Below, piece after piece: positions 12,054-23,437 of a stretch of DNA of 64,000 nt (positions within the stretch are counted from its first letter, which is position 1; the number at the start of each line of letters is the position of its first letter). Both the position numbers and the translations under genes were made by a program. Below the pieces are notes generated by a model that was not told the DNA's origin, did not search any database, and was given only the letters and a program-made list of their open reading frames with translations. This DNA comes from Tilletiaria anomala UBC 951. Its lineage: Eukaryota; Basidiomycota; Exobasidiomycetes; Georgefischeriales; Tilletiariaceae. The stretch is taken from contig NW_013547020.1 of NCBI RefSeq assembly GCF_000711695.1, positions 248,001-312,000 on the forward strand, in the 5' to 3' direction.

Positions 12054-13421
12054 TCACCCCATGAGCATGCTAACGTCCTCCGGTGGATACTGACCACGCA
12101 CAAAGCACGATCGTGAATATGACAGGAACGATGCAGAGTCCAGCACAAGGAAGAACGTTGAGCTCACCTTTGTCTGGGCGAACGTCATGAGACGTTTCAA
12201 ACTCTGAATATACTTGCGTGTCTCCTCATCGTTGAGCACATGCGCGATTTTGGAGCTGAAGATCTTTTCTCGTCCCGAGCGCGCGTGGATGCCGACCGAG
12301 GTGGCGCCGATTGGCCAAGGGGCGTTTCCGATGCTGAGCTGCAAATACGAGTCGTTGGCTTTGCGGTACTCGCGTTTTTGCATGTAATGCACAATTTCAG
12401 CTATCCGAATAAGCATGTCAGACGGTAGGTCCCGATGGCGCAACTGTTTGAACAGCGGCTTGAGGTAGCTCGCAGTCTGCACCTGGGTCGCTGCTGCGAG
12501 CTTTCCTTGTGTTGATCGCCGCACTTCGTCTGTGATGCCCAAATGTGCGTCAGTAGCGGATCGGTGTAACGACAAAAAGTTTCCCTTTGCACGACTCACC
12601 AGGGCGTTTTGCGAGATACTCTTCCCAGTCCTTCAGAAGCCCTTTGAGCGTGTAATAGATGATCGGATGCACCTTGGACTCGTCTGTACGAATGAGGTTC
12701 AGATCCAACAAGCTATCCATGCCAACTCCCTCTCGTCCTTTGCCTTTGTCCTCGTTGTCTGCCTGCGGAACGGCATCTTTCGCTTCTTGCTGCTCCTCCT
12801 TGCCCTTGTCGCTAGCATGCATCCTTTCGATTGCGTTCTTCGCTTCGCTGCTTTCGGCACCTTGCAAGGCTTTCATAAAGTCATTCTGCCCGACCTTGGC
12901 GCCGCGCTCCTCGATGAGCTCCAGCGCCCGAACGCGCAAGCGGCGCTCCTTGTCGCTCTCGCCAAATAGTCGGATCGGCTCGCCGCGAGCACGAAGACGG
13001 CGTACAGCTTCTTCGGGGGATATGTTGAAGCTCTCCTTTTTTGCATCTTTCACTGCAATATCAGCGGAATCCCTTGACACTGAACCACCCTCGCCTGTTC
13101 GTTCTGGCGTCTAGTGGTGCGAGCGAGGACAGTGAAGGTCAATGAAAGTAACGCGACAGCGCGCTCGTCCAGCTGGAGAAAGCGCACCTTGCTCTTTGAC
13201 CGATGCTCTTTTCCCTGCCTTTTCAGCCTTTCTGCTGCTGCTTTTGCCTTGGCCTTCTCCTCTTGCTCCCTCTTGTACTCCTCCTCCTGCTGTTTGAGTA
13301 GATCGCCACGTCGCGTCCATTTCTTGTAGACAGGCTCAGCGCTCCCGCTGCCTCCTTCAGCGGGGGGCGGCGCTTCCTTGGCCTTGCGTTTGGCAGCCAG
13401 CTCGGCTTTGAGGGCATCCAT
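12054..13421 (-). CDS. prp18: Pre-mRNA splicing factor Prp18
   Basis: Four exons on the minus strand: 13421-13188, 13110-12600, 12529-12168 and 12089-12054, giving 380 residues. The introns are 77, 70 and 78 nt, all GT-AG with matching phases. The N-terminal third is a charged, Lys/Glu-rich helix ([16 protein letters not shown]). The splicing-factor motif follows ([23 protein letters not shown]). The C-terminal Prp18 domain begins with [20 protein letters not shown] and includes the conserved loop text [20 protein letters not shown] and [14 protein letters not shown]. Prp18 works in the second step of splicing with Slu7. The last exon encodes only [11 protein letters not shown] and the stop. 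The start is the first ATG and fits the family. Confidence 0.92.
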
Positions 13422-13760
13422 GACTGCTAGCTACTGCATCCGGAAGTTGCGTTGTGCACTCTCGGTGACGGTAGAGCCGCTGCTGAAGCCCACTCTCAAT
13501 GAGCTCCATCCATAGGAAGGCACGATGATGGATTTCGACACGGTAAGGCGGAACGACAGTGCTTGACTTGGTGCGGCAGGCGGCGAGGAAAAGCGACAGG
13601 AGCGGGCATCTCATCACCCTTCAGCCGACCCATTGGCTATGCCCAGGCTGCCAACCAACTGAAGCAAGGCTTCTTCTCATCGTGAGCATCATCATCCATC
13701 TGCACCTTCACCGGCCCCACAGCATCAGTGGTCAACAAGCATCACATAGACTCGCCCATT
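13422..13760. promoter_or_regulatory. Shared promoter of prp18 (minus) and cox12 (plus)
   Basis: The 339 bases lie between divergent ATGs. No specific factor site is recognised. Confidence 0.45.
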
Positions 13761-14799
13761 ATGTCTGAAGAATCAGGAGCAAAGTTCACCCTGCAGAGTG
13801 AGTCCGCGACCTCGAGCCAAAGGCAAGCGCCACCTTCGCGCGCCGTTGCTGAGGAGCGCCGGGCGAATGAGATAGATACCCTCGTTCGGGCACCCCTTTC
13901 GACTTGATCTGACCTTCTGACCCTTGGGCACGGGCGTTCACTTTGAACCTTGCAGCCGCATCGTTTGATGCTCGGTTCCCCAACCAGGTGAATATATTGA
14001 GAGATCATGCCGGTCGAATGGTTAAGCTCTTGCACTGACCCCCCCCCCAAACTTCGTACCAGAACCAAACCAAGCACTGGTAAGGATGGTGCTCGATTTT
14101 GTCTCTTTGAGAAGACTTTCTCACATGCTTAATTGCCTATGCTCGGCCATCTCGCGATGCTGTAGCTGGCAAAAGTGAGTGCTTTTCGCGGTCAATTATC
14201 TTGTTCGTGCGATGCGGCAACTAACGCCAAGGGTATGTTCGCAGCTACGTCGACTACTACAAGTGCATCAACGCCAAGGGCGAGGAGTTCACCCCCTGCA
14301 AGCAGTTCTTCAGAACGTACCACTCGTTGTGCCCGAGTGAGTATCTGTTCGCATGCACGCAAAATGCACTTCATATGATAAGGTTTACGAATCCGACACT
14401 GACCATGAATTGCCTAAACTTGGCAACCTGCCCTTCAGACGAATGGGTAAGTTATGACACACTTGAGCCAACCCTTACTCCGTTTATGACGGCGGGACAC
14501 GCCGGCGCTTTCCCGCGCTCGAGTCAAGCGGTTTTGTAGGGCGAGGTGGCGGATGCCCGTACGAGTGAAGTTCAGGGTCCACAGGCACAGGACAAAATCG
14601 CCGCTCTAGCTGGGTTGATGAATGGATAGGCGAGCAGATCGATAGGAGGAGATGATCACACCCATTCACTATACCTTGTTCGTCACCATTCTTAGGTATG
14701 CTGACCACGATTACCCGTACCCGTCAATGATTTTCGCAGATCGCAAAATGGGACGAACAGCGCGAGAACGGCACCTTCCCAGCTTCGCTTGACCCGTAA
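13761..14799 (+). CDS. cox12: Cytochrome c oxidase subunit VIb (Cox12), seven exons with two micro-exons
   Basis: Seven exons: 13761-13797, 13956-13987, 14063-14079, 14166-14174, 14245-14336, 14439-14446 and 14740-14799. Together they encode 84 residues, against 83 in yeast Cox12. The protein reads MSEESGAKFTLQ, then TASFDARFPNQNQTKHCWQ and onward to the end EWIAKWDEQRENGTFP. It has the twin-cysteine pattern of the family: C-X9-C (HCWQ to YYKC) and C-X10-C (PCKQ to SLCP). Cox12 sits on the intermembrane-space face of complex IV and is imported through the Mia40 disulfide relay. Exons 4 and 6 are only 9 and 8 nt long, yet every junction keeps phase and the result matches the family residue by residue. 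Intron 6 is 293 nt, long for this window. Intron 2 carries a run of ten C about 13 nt before its acceptor. Confidence 0.93.
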
Positions 14800-15080
14800 T
14801 ATCAGACTGCCTTACCAAAGCGCGCACAACAAGCCAAGCTGTAAGAATTAGCATCGCAACAAGTTACGTCGCACCTTACCGGCGATAGTCACGATGGCTT
14901 TTGCCCGAGCCAGCGTTGCGGAATTGAATAGCCTTGGTCCTTGGAGCAGCTCAGATGCCGGACCCGCGACATGGTATCATATTTCCCCTGTCCCCAGTTG
15001 CTGCAGAGGGCGAACACCCGAAACGTGTTCATCTAATTTGCTCCTCCAATCTAGCTTTATGGTGTATATGCGGGACAGAC

Positions 15081-16175
15081 TTAGGCGCCATCTACCCTGA
15101 AACGCTCGCTGTCTTCGATGAACGTCTTCACTTTGAGGTCTTTCTGATCTGGGTATCCGAAGACCAGCTCGGCTTGAACGATCCAGCCGGAGGGCACTGC
15201 CCATTCGTGAGGCGGAAGGAAGGGGGAAGAAAAGCACGGTGCAGAGCAACGGAGAGGGGGGCGCTGACTGTCAGCGCATACAAAGTTTACCTGCTTTCCT
15301 GGAGAGTGCGGTGGTACTCACCCTTGAGGGCAGCATTGAACATTGGCTTGAACCCTTCGCCGGCCATGGCTAGTGCAGCAAATGGGAGAAAATGGTGGTG
15401 TCAGATTTAATTCTCGCCCCACACATCTTCCTCCAAATCGTTGAAGTCTCACGGGCGACTGTTTGATCGTGATATGTGAGCACGAAAACTGGGATGTCAG
15501 TCAGATGAAAGGGACAACGGTACGAGATCGACCATGGACGCACCATGCTGCAGGTTCACGCCGTATCCTTCGGCCTCCAGGGCGGTCCAGAGGTTAATTT
15601 GAGCCATACCGCTAGCTTGGTTACTCCACTATTAAAAAGGCAAGCAGCACCAGATTTGCAAGTCACCATTCTGCAGAACGTGGGTGGCATAATGAGGGGC
15701 AAGCGCATCTTGGGGAACGATCACGTACATCGTCCCAAAGGTGAGAGAATGCGGAAGCACCGCCGCGGTATTCGTCGATGACCTTCTTGTCTTCAAAGAA
15801 AATGACTGTTCCCTGCGCCGCAGCGAACCATGGAAGACGCTTCTGGACTGCCTTGAGCTGGTTCTCGCCGAGGTTTTGGGGGACAAACTCGTTCCAGTAG
15901 TTCTTGTGCGCTTTGCCCAGCAGGATGATGGCGCGCGAAGACTGGCTATTGAATGCGCTTGGAGAGTACTTGATGGTGTCCTTGATCAGTCTGCATTTCG
16001 GTTCGCGAACGGAGACGGCGTCAGTACGATTTACCGCCTAAAGAGGGAGCACACTATGGCCAGCGACAGAGACTGGCGTGATCAGCTCATCTTGGCCAAG
16101 GATTTCCTTGTCTGTGTTCTGGTGAATGCTGCGACGCGCCTTGACACCATCAAGGAATGCCTGGCTGGTAGCCAT
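15081..16175 (-). CDS. Nitroreductase-family protein (Frm2/Hbn1-like)
   Basis: Six exons on the minus strand: 16175-16078, 15990-15761, 15708-15667, 15615-15544, 15369-15322 and 15196-15081, giving 201 residues (yeast Frm2 and Hbn1 have 193). Family landmarks in order: VKARRSIHQ near the start, KYSPSAFNSQSSRAIILLG with the FMN-contact SAFNSQ, TVIFFEDKKVID, GMAQINLWTALEAEGYGVNLQH, and AELVFGYPD near the end. The family binds FMN and reduces nitro compounds, with roles in lipid signalling and stress in yeast. Intron 1 (16077-15991) needs a GC donor (GCCAGT) to join in phase; the other introns are GT-AG. An in-frame ATG at 16292 would add 39 residues with a hydrophobic stretch; the start at 16175 matches the family. 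Confidence is highest for exons 2, 4 and 6, and lower for exon 5. Confidence 0.82.
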
Positions 16176-17521
16176 GTCGCTGGTTGTATTTGGAGGTCCA
16201 AGGCAAAAGATGGCGAGGAGCAGAAGCAGGAGCGGCAGGAACACAAAAATATCAACAGTCTTGATTATCTTTGTGATGGGATCAGAATACATGCGTCCAC
16301 TGAATGCCTTTTCTTCATATCGCTTTCCCAGGCTTTCTCATCGGGCTTCGGTCCTTCACCAGAGGCAGGATGGTCAGCCGAGTATGTCAATTATCTCATC
16401 AGACAGTCTGTCATCAGAGGTTCACGACTCCGCGCGATAGCTATTACCTGCAATAAGTACACTTGTGGCAAATGATGGCACACGATCCAACCACACAGTG
16501 CAAATTGCACCACATCAAAAAGAGACTTCTCGGAGGAGGGAGGCCTTTGAATTGACTTTTGCGGGGTGGCCGTCTGATCGTGCGCTCGGTGCTACCACTT
16601 GCACCATGGCGTGGTTGAGGCGTCAAGGAGAGCCGAGATCCGAGATATATATGAATCTGTCTGTACTCTTGTGGTTGGAGTCTGGTGCTTGGGCTTGTTG
16701 TGTCCGTCGGCGCTCCCATTAGACCAATGCGTAAAGGTGCAGAGTTACTCAACGAAGGTTGGGAGGGATACTGGTTATATTCAGATAAGTCTGGGGAGCA
16801 TATGCGTACATATAGGATGCTTAAGTGCTCTTTTCCGTCTTTCACAAATGGCTAATGCGCGTATGTTTCACCAGTGTTACTCTCGACATCGATAGGACAG
16901 GACTGGCGCACAGCGCTTATAGCCGCCTCGGCTTTAATTATCTGTCACCCAAGGACGAGCAGGCGAGCATAACGCACAAGGACCTCTGGAATTCGCATCG
17001 AGCATACACGTATGTAGAGTGAACGCTCCAGGTGCATCAAACAATCGGCAAAATGTTGCGACCACATCTCGACCTGAGAAAGCAAAGCGCTGTGGATGAA
17101 GGGTTGAGAAGGGACGATCGCCAAGGGTTGTGGACTGCGAAGTTCGGTAGCATGAATCTGTTCATGAAAGGAACAGAGATACTTTTCCGTTTCTGCAATA
17201 ACCCTAACAAAACCCTCGACTTCCTCCAGGCTTCTAACCCTAGTACAGGTTGAATCATCAATGCAATGCAACGCATGTATGCATGGCATTGGCTCGATGT
17301 GTCAGCCTCGCGGCTCGCGACCATCACATTCTCCAGCGCGGTTGAACTTGTTGGACCTAGTCCGTGACCTGGCACACAATGAGGTAGCTGCCTATGTGCT
17401 CGGCGCTGCTTTTTCCACGCCATTATTTATTGTTGGCCGTAGCTATGGGCAGAGCGGAGTCCGGACAGAGAAGTAGCCGCGCGTGTAAATTTCATTGCGA
17501 GGAGCTGCAGCCTCGAGAAAG
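16176..17521. other. Gene-free interval between nitroreductase and SET gene
   Basis: About 1.3 kb between divergent genes. Short frames on both strands show no recognisable motif. It must hold the two promoters. The in-frame ATG at 16292 on the minus strand could extend the nitroreductase into this interval. Confidence 0.4.
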
Positions 17522-18526
17522 ATGGACAAGATGTCTGCTTCGGCAGCAATTCCGAATACAGCGTCCACGAGCGCGTCAAAAGGGCAGCTCTTTGAGATCC
17601 GAGACACGCCAGGAAAAGGCAAGGGAGGCTTCGCACTCGTCGAGTTTGCGCCTGGAGACCTGATCATGAGCGAGCGCCCCTTTTTCACCTACTCTACTGG
17701 CCTGTCGAGAGGAGCAATCATCGCAGCGGTCAATAGGTTGCCGACTTCGAAGCGGCGCTTGTACGATTCTTTCAGCAAGAGTATCGGGCTGAGCACGGAA
17801 GGCATCGCGCTTACGAACTCGCTCCCCATGCCGGAACAAGGCAAGGTCGGTATGTTCGAAAACATCTGTCGCTTGAATCACGCGTGCCAGCCGAATGCGC
17901 AATACTTTTGGAACGATGCAGAGCAACGCGAAGGTGCGCAACGTCGCAGAGGGTCGTTCGCCGGCGTTGCTAATAGCTCCTTTTGACTTGCAGTATGTCA
18001 CTGTATCCGCCCCATCCCTTCGGGCTCAGAAATCCTAGTCTCATACACGACAACCATCGATAGCCGCAGCAGACGCGCCGAGCTGAAGGAGGAATTCGGA
18101 TTCGCTTGTCTGTGCGGGCTCTGTGGCATGCCGGCGCAGCAGCTCAGCGCCTCGGACGCGTCGTGGTCAGAATTGTCCGACATTTTCAATAGTGTGGTGG
18201 AGGTTGACAGCGACGCGGACAATGAGGTGTCTGACGACGATAACTCGCCGGCACAGACTATGCGGCTAGTGCAACGCGCACTCCAGATTATCGAAGAAGA
18301 GCAAGCGCCGCGATCCCTCGTGCCACGACTGTGTTACGCTGCATTCAAGGCCTGCGCTGCCTGCTCAGACGAAAAGAACGCGAGGGTATGGGCTGCACGG
18401 GCACAGGAAGGCTATCGGATCACCAAGGGCGAGATGAGTGCCACGAGGAGGATGAGAGAGCTGCACGAAGAGCCCAGGCGCTGGCGAAGATTCGGTACCC
18501 GGCAAAAGGAAATCCTTACCAGCTAA
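17522..18526 (+). CDS. SET-domain protein, SMYD/SET5-like without MYND finger
   Basis: Two exons, 17522-17933 and 17994-18526, with a 60-nt GT-AG intron, encode 314 residues. The SET parts are clear: an opening glycine loop (DTPGKGKGGFAL, about residues 28-39), the catalytic-site motif NHACQPNA after a short helical insert, GSEILVSYTT, and the post-SET cysteines FACLCGLC. An acidic segment (VEVDSDADNEVSDDDN) and a helical tail follow, as in SMYD-like proteins. Such proteins methylate lysines on histones or other proteins. No MYND zinc finger interrupts the SET domain. A decayed relative lies just downstream on the same strand. The ATG used is the first in the frame. The substrate is unknown. 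Confidence 0.8.
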
Positions 18527-19139
18527 TAAGAGCGCAATTGTATTTGCAGCACTTGGATGAAGCTCTTGCATGAGAGCCCGAGACTGCAAGTATCCTGGGA
18601 CAAGTCGGCTACGTCATCGTCCCAAAAGATGTTTTCTGGCCCTATTGCGCGTGGAATCGACACCGACTGATCTAGGTGTGAATTTACATCAAAAGGCGCC
18701 CTGATGGCTGATCTCTGATACCGGGTATCCCTCCTCTATTTCGCACAGATATTTTACCTATTGCCTCTTCCTCTGAGATTGACCCGGCTTTTGTGGCTCG
18801 ATACTTCGCATGCTTTCGCCCGGCCGCGGCGCAACTGTCCAACCCTGCGTTGTCTGAGCGTGTGATTGTATGGTTGGTTACAAAGATGAACGAGAGATAC
18901 TGTCTCATCCAGCATGCTCTAGGGGACGTGCACGGGCCGCTGCGTCGCTCTAGAAGATCAACCAGCAAACTCTGGCCCAAGAAGTCTTTCGGCGCAAATT
19001 TAATTGACGATACAGACGGTCTTCAACTGTTCAGAACACATTCAGTACCCAGCTCCCTCGATCTCTTCAAGTGAAAGTACGACGATACAATTCACCACGA
19101 TGGCTAGCTTACCTGCTACTTTTCGCTCGCAACCCTCGT
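18527..19139. other. Interval between SET gene and its decayed relative
   Basis: Contains no recognisable coding motif; short frames are not supported. It would hold the 3' end of the SET gene. Confidence 0.4.
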
Positions 19140-19660
19140 CCCAAGGCGGATGGGCTCATCCATGACAGAACTGGAACGGGCCAGAGAGTCTTTGCTACCA
19201 AATACTTCTCCACAGAAGGTCTCATCGTCAGGGAGACACCGTTTGTTGACTTTCCAGCAGCCTCGACCCCAGCTTCCATACTCGCTTACGTACGCCACCT
19301 TATACCCGCTCAACGACGCCTGTATTTGTCATTCGGAAAGCAAGGTGCAGGTATCGAGGACATTGCGCTGATTAATAGTATCCCTATGGCGGCGGCCTTT
19401 GTGGTTGGTCTATTCAACCCTATTTTAGATCAATCACAGCTGCGTTCCCAATGCACTGTTGTACTCTTGGGATTGAGAGCTGGGTCGCGAAGATGCGCTT
19501 ACATGTGGGATTCCCTAAATGCTAATCTGGCGCTGGCTATCTTCGAAGTCTGTCATTGCATGCGGCCGATCGTAGCGAAGTCAGAAATCTTCGCATCCTA
19601 CAGCGTTCAATTAAATTCGAGGCCGCAAAGTAGAGCTGTGCGCAAGCCATGGGTTCACCT
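19140..19660 (+). pseudogene. Decayed SET-domain (SMYD-like) relative of the upstream gene
   Basis: An open frame without an ATG at its head reads as a diverged copy of the SET gene at 17522-18526. Matching stretches in order are GLIHDRTGTGQRVFAT, IVRETPFVDFP, AQRRLYLSFGKQGAGIEDIA, LINSIPM and VCHCMRPIVAKSEIFASY, against DTPGKGKGGFAL, IMSERPFFTY, SKRRLYDSFSKSIGLSTEGI, LTNSLPM and VCHCIRPIPSGSEILVSY. The catalytic NHxCxPN motif is not present; unrelated sequence stands in its place. The post-SET cysteines are absent. The intron that the intact gene has just before VCHC is missing here. I infer an old duplicate that has lost methyltransferase function. It could still be transcribed. Confidence 0.65.
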
Positions 19661-20269
19661 ACTCTTGTGCAGTGTGCAATTTGCTGTCGTCGCAGCTAAA
19701 TGAATCGGATGCACAATCACATGGACTGAGCCTGATCGTGGGTCCAATTATGAGAATCCTAACGCAGGATCCGCGATACTTGCTTTAACTCGTCCAGAAG
19801 GTGCATCCAACTAGTCGAGACGCTCCAGACAGGCGTCTTCCACGGTGCATCCCTGTGCTACGGCGCCTTTCAAGTCAGTGCCGCCTATTGAGACGTGGAA
19901 AGTACGAAAGTCTGGGCGGAATGGGTTGAGGAAGAATATACAGCATCTGCAGAGGGTTAAACTGCGCAGATGCAAGAAAAGTGAGATGCTTTGCAACTGA
20001 TCCGCGTAAAAATCAGACGTTTAGCACACTGCGCAGGCAGACGTTGCGGTCTTGAGGAGCGCGGCCTCGCAATGCGGTATAGAAGATGGCGACAGAGGGC
20101 GACGAGCCTCTGTGGTGAGAGCCGGGACGACCCGTGATTCAGTCGTGATATGCAATCATATCCTTTCCATCGCTCCCACCCTTGCTGGGTAAACAATATA
20201 TTCAACATTGCAATTGAAGTATGCCGCATGAATCGAATTGCATGAATCATACTCTTTTGTAATATATGT
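19661..20269. other. Interval between SET relic and rim20
   Basis: No coding motif recognised on either strand. It probably includes the 3' untranslated region of rim20, which ends at 20270 on the minus strand. Confidence 0.4.
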
Positions 20270-23200
20270 TTAATCGTCAAATTGTATTGACGAACCCTTC
20301 CACTTCCCCCACTGAGGTTGTTGCTGCTCTTGAGCAGATGAAGCTTGCTGCTGAGCCCCGGCGCCTGTCTTCTGGTCCTGCCCTTTCCGTTGTGAGCTCC
20401 GCGTTCTTGTGGCTGAACCTTCACCTGAAGCCGATGCGGGCTGGGCTCCTCGGTTGTTTGCACCGGCGCGGGATGACAGAGAGGTTCCAGCCTGTGTCAC
20501 CACGAAGCAACAAACAGTCAGTAGAGCGCGCCTCTGAGATTCCAATCCCAACACTCACAAAGCTGACCGTCAGTTGTGCGACATCGAATTGGCGCGCGTG
20601 ATGCCACTCCTTTAGACTTTGTCTAAAATCATTCAGCAGCTTGGCCAAGGAATTATAGAACTGAAGGGTGCTGTATGTCAGCCTTGGTGAGTTACCGCAG
20701 TGACCATTCTACACCTTACATTCAATCCCTCCACGAGGTTGCTGGACAGCTCTTTGTATTTGGCATGCGCAAGGTCGAGATTCTGCAGGGCTTTTTCGCG
20801 CCGTTTCGTGCTTGTATCAACGCTTCGAGATGTGTTGAAGTCATTGTTGAGTTGCTGTGAGCCAAAAGGAGCAAGTCAGCTATGATCACGAGCCTTCCGT
20901 GTCATTCAAATCCCTACCGTGATCTCCTCCAGCTTCTTCTCCTGGGCTGCTGCGCTGTGATTGATCTCCTTCAAGTATTTGTCGTACTTGCGTATCTCTT
21001 GATGGAATAGCGATTCGAAGTGTGATGTCTGCACGACGAGCGAGGTGACTCCGGAAGACGACGTTGCGGTTAGCTTAGCTGCTTCTTTCATCGCCAGAGA
21101 CCGAATATCATCGGAGCGTCCGAGTGCTTTCGCCTCAGCTACTGCTGCAGCGCGAGAGTCTCGTAAATCGTCCAATTCCTCTAAAGCAGCTCGGAGTGAT
21201 TGAGCCACTGGATTCTGAGCACTTGAGCTGGCGCTCGACGACGCTTTCGGTATGAAAGCATCAAGGGCAGCCTAGGTCACAGATGTGTTGGTCAATACTT
21301 GTTTGCTTTGCATTTCTTTTCCTGACTCACTTCACCACTGGAAAGCACGTCTATCGTGTCGGCCCAGTCGGCAAGCTTTTCTTTGACGATCCCATCACTC
21401 TTCTGAGCTTGCTCAAGAGTGTACTGAAATTGTGTAATGTGGCTCCGATACTGCTGTGCCGCCTCTTCACTAGCTGGCCGAGTCCATGGCCTGCCGGCAA
21501 CGCTCCTTCGCACCTTTTCATCTTCAACAGCCTCCTGGTCCAGAATGGCAACTGAATCCTCCAAGATTCCCACGTCTGCGTTGGCGATTTTTGACACGTC
21601 GTTGATAAGGCGTTGCAGCTTGCTGACTCCTCCATCAAGGCGGATCTCTTCTCCTTTTCGAAGCAATGAAGGCGGGATAGGAAGATTCTGGTCCTGCGCT
21701 TGGAGGGCGCCAGGTAGACCGAGCGACTGGAGGGAGCTGCTCGCCACTGCGTCGAGGTCTATCTGTCGAGATGTAAGTTCTTCCCGGATCAATGTTTCTT
21801 TGCGGTCTTCGTAAATACTGATGGCTACGTGCACCCCATATGGGACGAGAGCTTGGAACAGTGGGACCCCATATGCAGGAGATGGTGAAATGCGAAGAAA
21901 CGTGAATGGGTCTTCTACCTCTTTCGGTAATACGCTCTTGACCATCAATGCCGGCGCGATCTTCGACAGATTGGCCACGGTTGTCACAGGCTGCAAGTAG
22001 ATCAGATCGTTATCTTTCGTCGCTCGGGAAAGATTTGCCACTATTGTCCCATGAAGCGACCTCAGATCCGACACGATTGTGTCAGAAACATTGCGTTTCG
22101 AGGCGTCGAGTGCCTTCTTGACATCGACTTCTGCTGCTTGAAGACGGCCAAGTTCATCTCCGTATCTATTTAAGCCTCAGACGGGCTTGTCAGTGAATAT
22201 CTGCAATCAATCGGGAGTTCCGGCGCACCTGTTGCTCTCCATGTCATCTCGGCTTTTCCTATATTGTGCCGCCGCCCTAAAGTGAAGCCTTTTGACAGTC
22301 AAATGAGATACCCAGTCCTGAAAGAGACGCAAGGGGAGATGAGCAAGCAATTGGGTGCGCTGTGGAAGCATGCTACTCACCCGAGGAAGATCGCACCTTG
22401 CTTGCTCGTCAGTTTTCATTGACATTGACGGGCCTGAGCGCTCCGTTACTGCCAGGGCTGCCTCGTACAGCGCGGAGACCTGCATTGACAACTTAGCAAT
22501 CGTCGCGTTTTTGAGGCCATCTGCGACGGACAAGAGGACTCAGTGATGGAATTTTTAAGTGGCCGAAGGTGTGTAGACTCACCCATGACGGATTGTTGCC
22601 AGAAACATTCTTGTGCCTGAGCGAGCATCAGTTGCTCCAAAGCTTCGAGCATTGCCGGAGTTAGGTCCGGACAGGGCGGGACCAGATGCTCGATTTGAGG
22701 GCAAATCTTGGTTCGTATGTGACACAGAAGACCAGCAGCAGTCTGAAAGACTTTGGGATTTTAGCAGGCATGCATCTAGTCTGATTACCGAAACGAAATG
22801 TACCTGAAAGTAGCCAATGCATCGTTTGATACTATCTTTGTCACTCCGGGACTCGCTCGCGCCTAGACTCGAATTCAGCGCAGCCAAAGAGAAGAGAAGG
22901 TTTGCGCACTCGAAGTTCAAGTCCGGATGAGAGACAATGGTATTACTTGCCGAGGACGAAGATGGGGGCGTACCGTCGTCATCGTTAAATGCCGCTGGGA
23001 AGGACGTCCAGAGGGGCATGGACGGCGAAAATGAGAGCGTCCATGAAAAGGCAATGTTGATCTGGAAGGAATTGGTACGGGTGAGCACTTTGTAAGCAAG
23101 CCTCATGATGTCCATGAACGCACATTCGTGGGGAACTTCGTCTGGAAGAAACGTAGTTGTGAGTGATATCTACATGCTCGGAAGATGGTGAGCAGCGACG

Positions 23201-23437
23201 GGATGACGTGAAGCACCGTTTTTTTCCTCACCTCAATGCCAGATCCAGGCAGCTTCTGTGTGTTTCTAGCTTGTAGCATTCATCTCGAAACCTGACAAAA
23301 GTTGCAATATCCTCCGCGAATGCATCGGGGTGGGTGTCGGTGTAGTGTTCCGCAATGTGATTCTTGATGGCCTCGACGAGATGGGACGATACTGGGTGCG
23401 AATACTTGAGGGGCAGCGCAAGTATGTTTGCAGTCAT
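20270..23437 (-). CDS. rim20: BRO1-domain pH-response/ESCRT protein Rim20 (PalA)
   Basis: Eleven exons on the minus strand: 23437-23232, 23169-23124, 23061-22804, 22742-22583, 22520-22381, 22317-22229, 22165-21331, 21271-20918, 20854-20720, 20660-20559 and 20491-20270, giving 848 residues. All introns are 59-63 nt or close to it and GT-AG, and every phase agrees. The BRO1 domain spans about residues 1-390, starting NILALPLKYSHPV and including KFPTNINIAFSWTLSF and CANLLFSLAALNSSLGAS. A coiled V-shaped region (about 400-770) follows, as in ALIX. The tail is Gln/Ser-rich and ends WGKWKGSSIQFDD. Rim20/PalA binds ESCRT-III Snf7 and the transcription factor Rim101/PacC during alkaline-pH signalling. 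The N-terminal text favours PalA/Rim20 over the vacuolar-sorting paralogue Bro1, but this is a judgement. Confidence 0.85.

Noticed and set aside
15741-16475. 244-codon open frame on the plus strand
   Set aside because: It lies opposite the nitroreductase exons, whose protein is clearly recognisable; this frame is a shadow.
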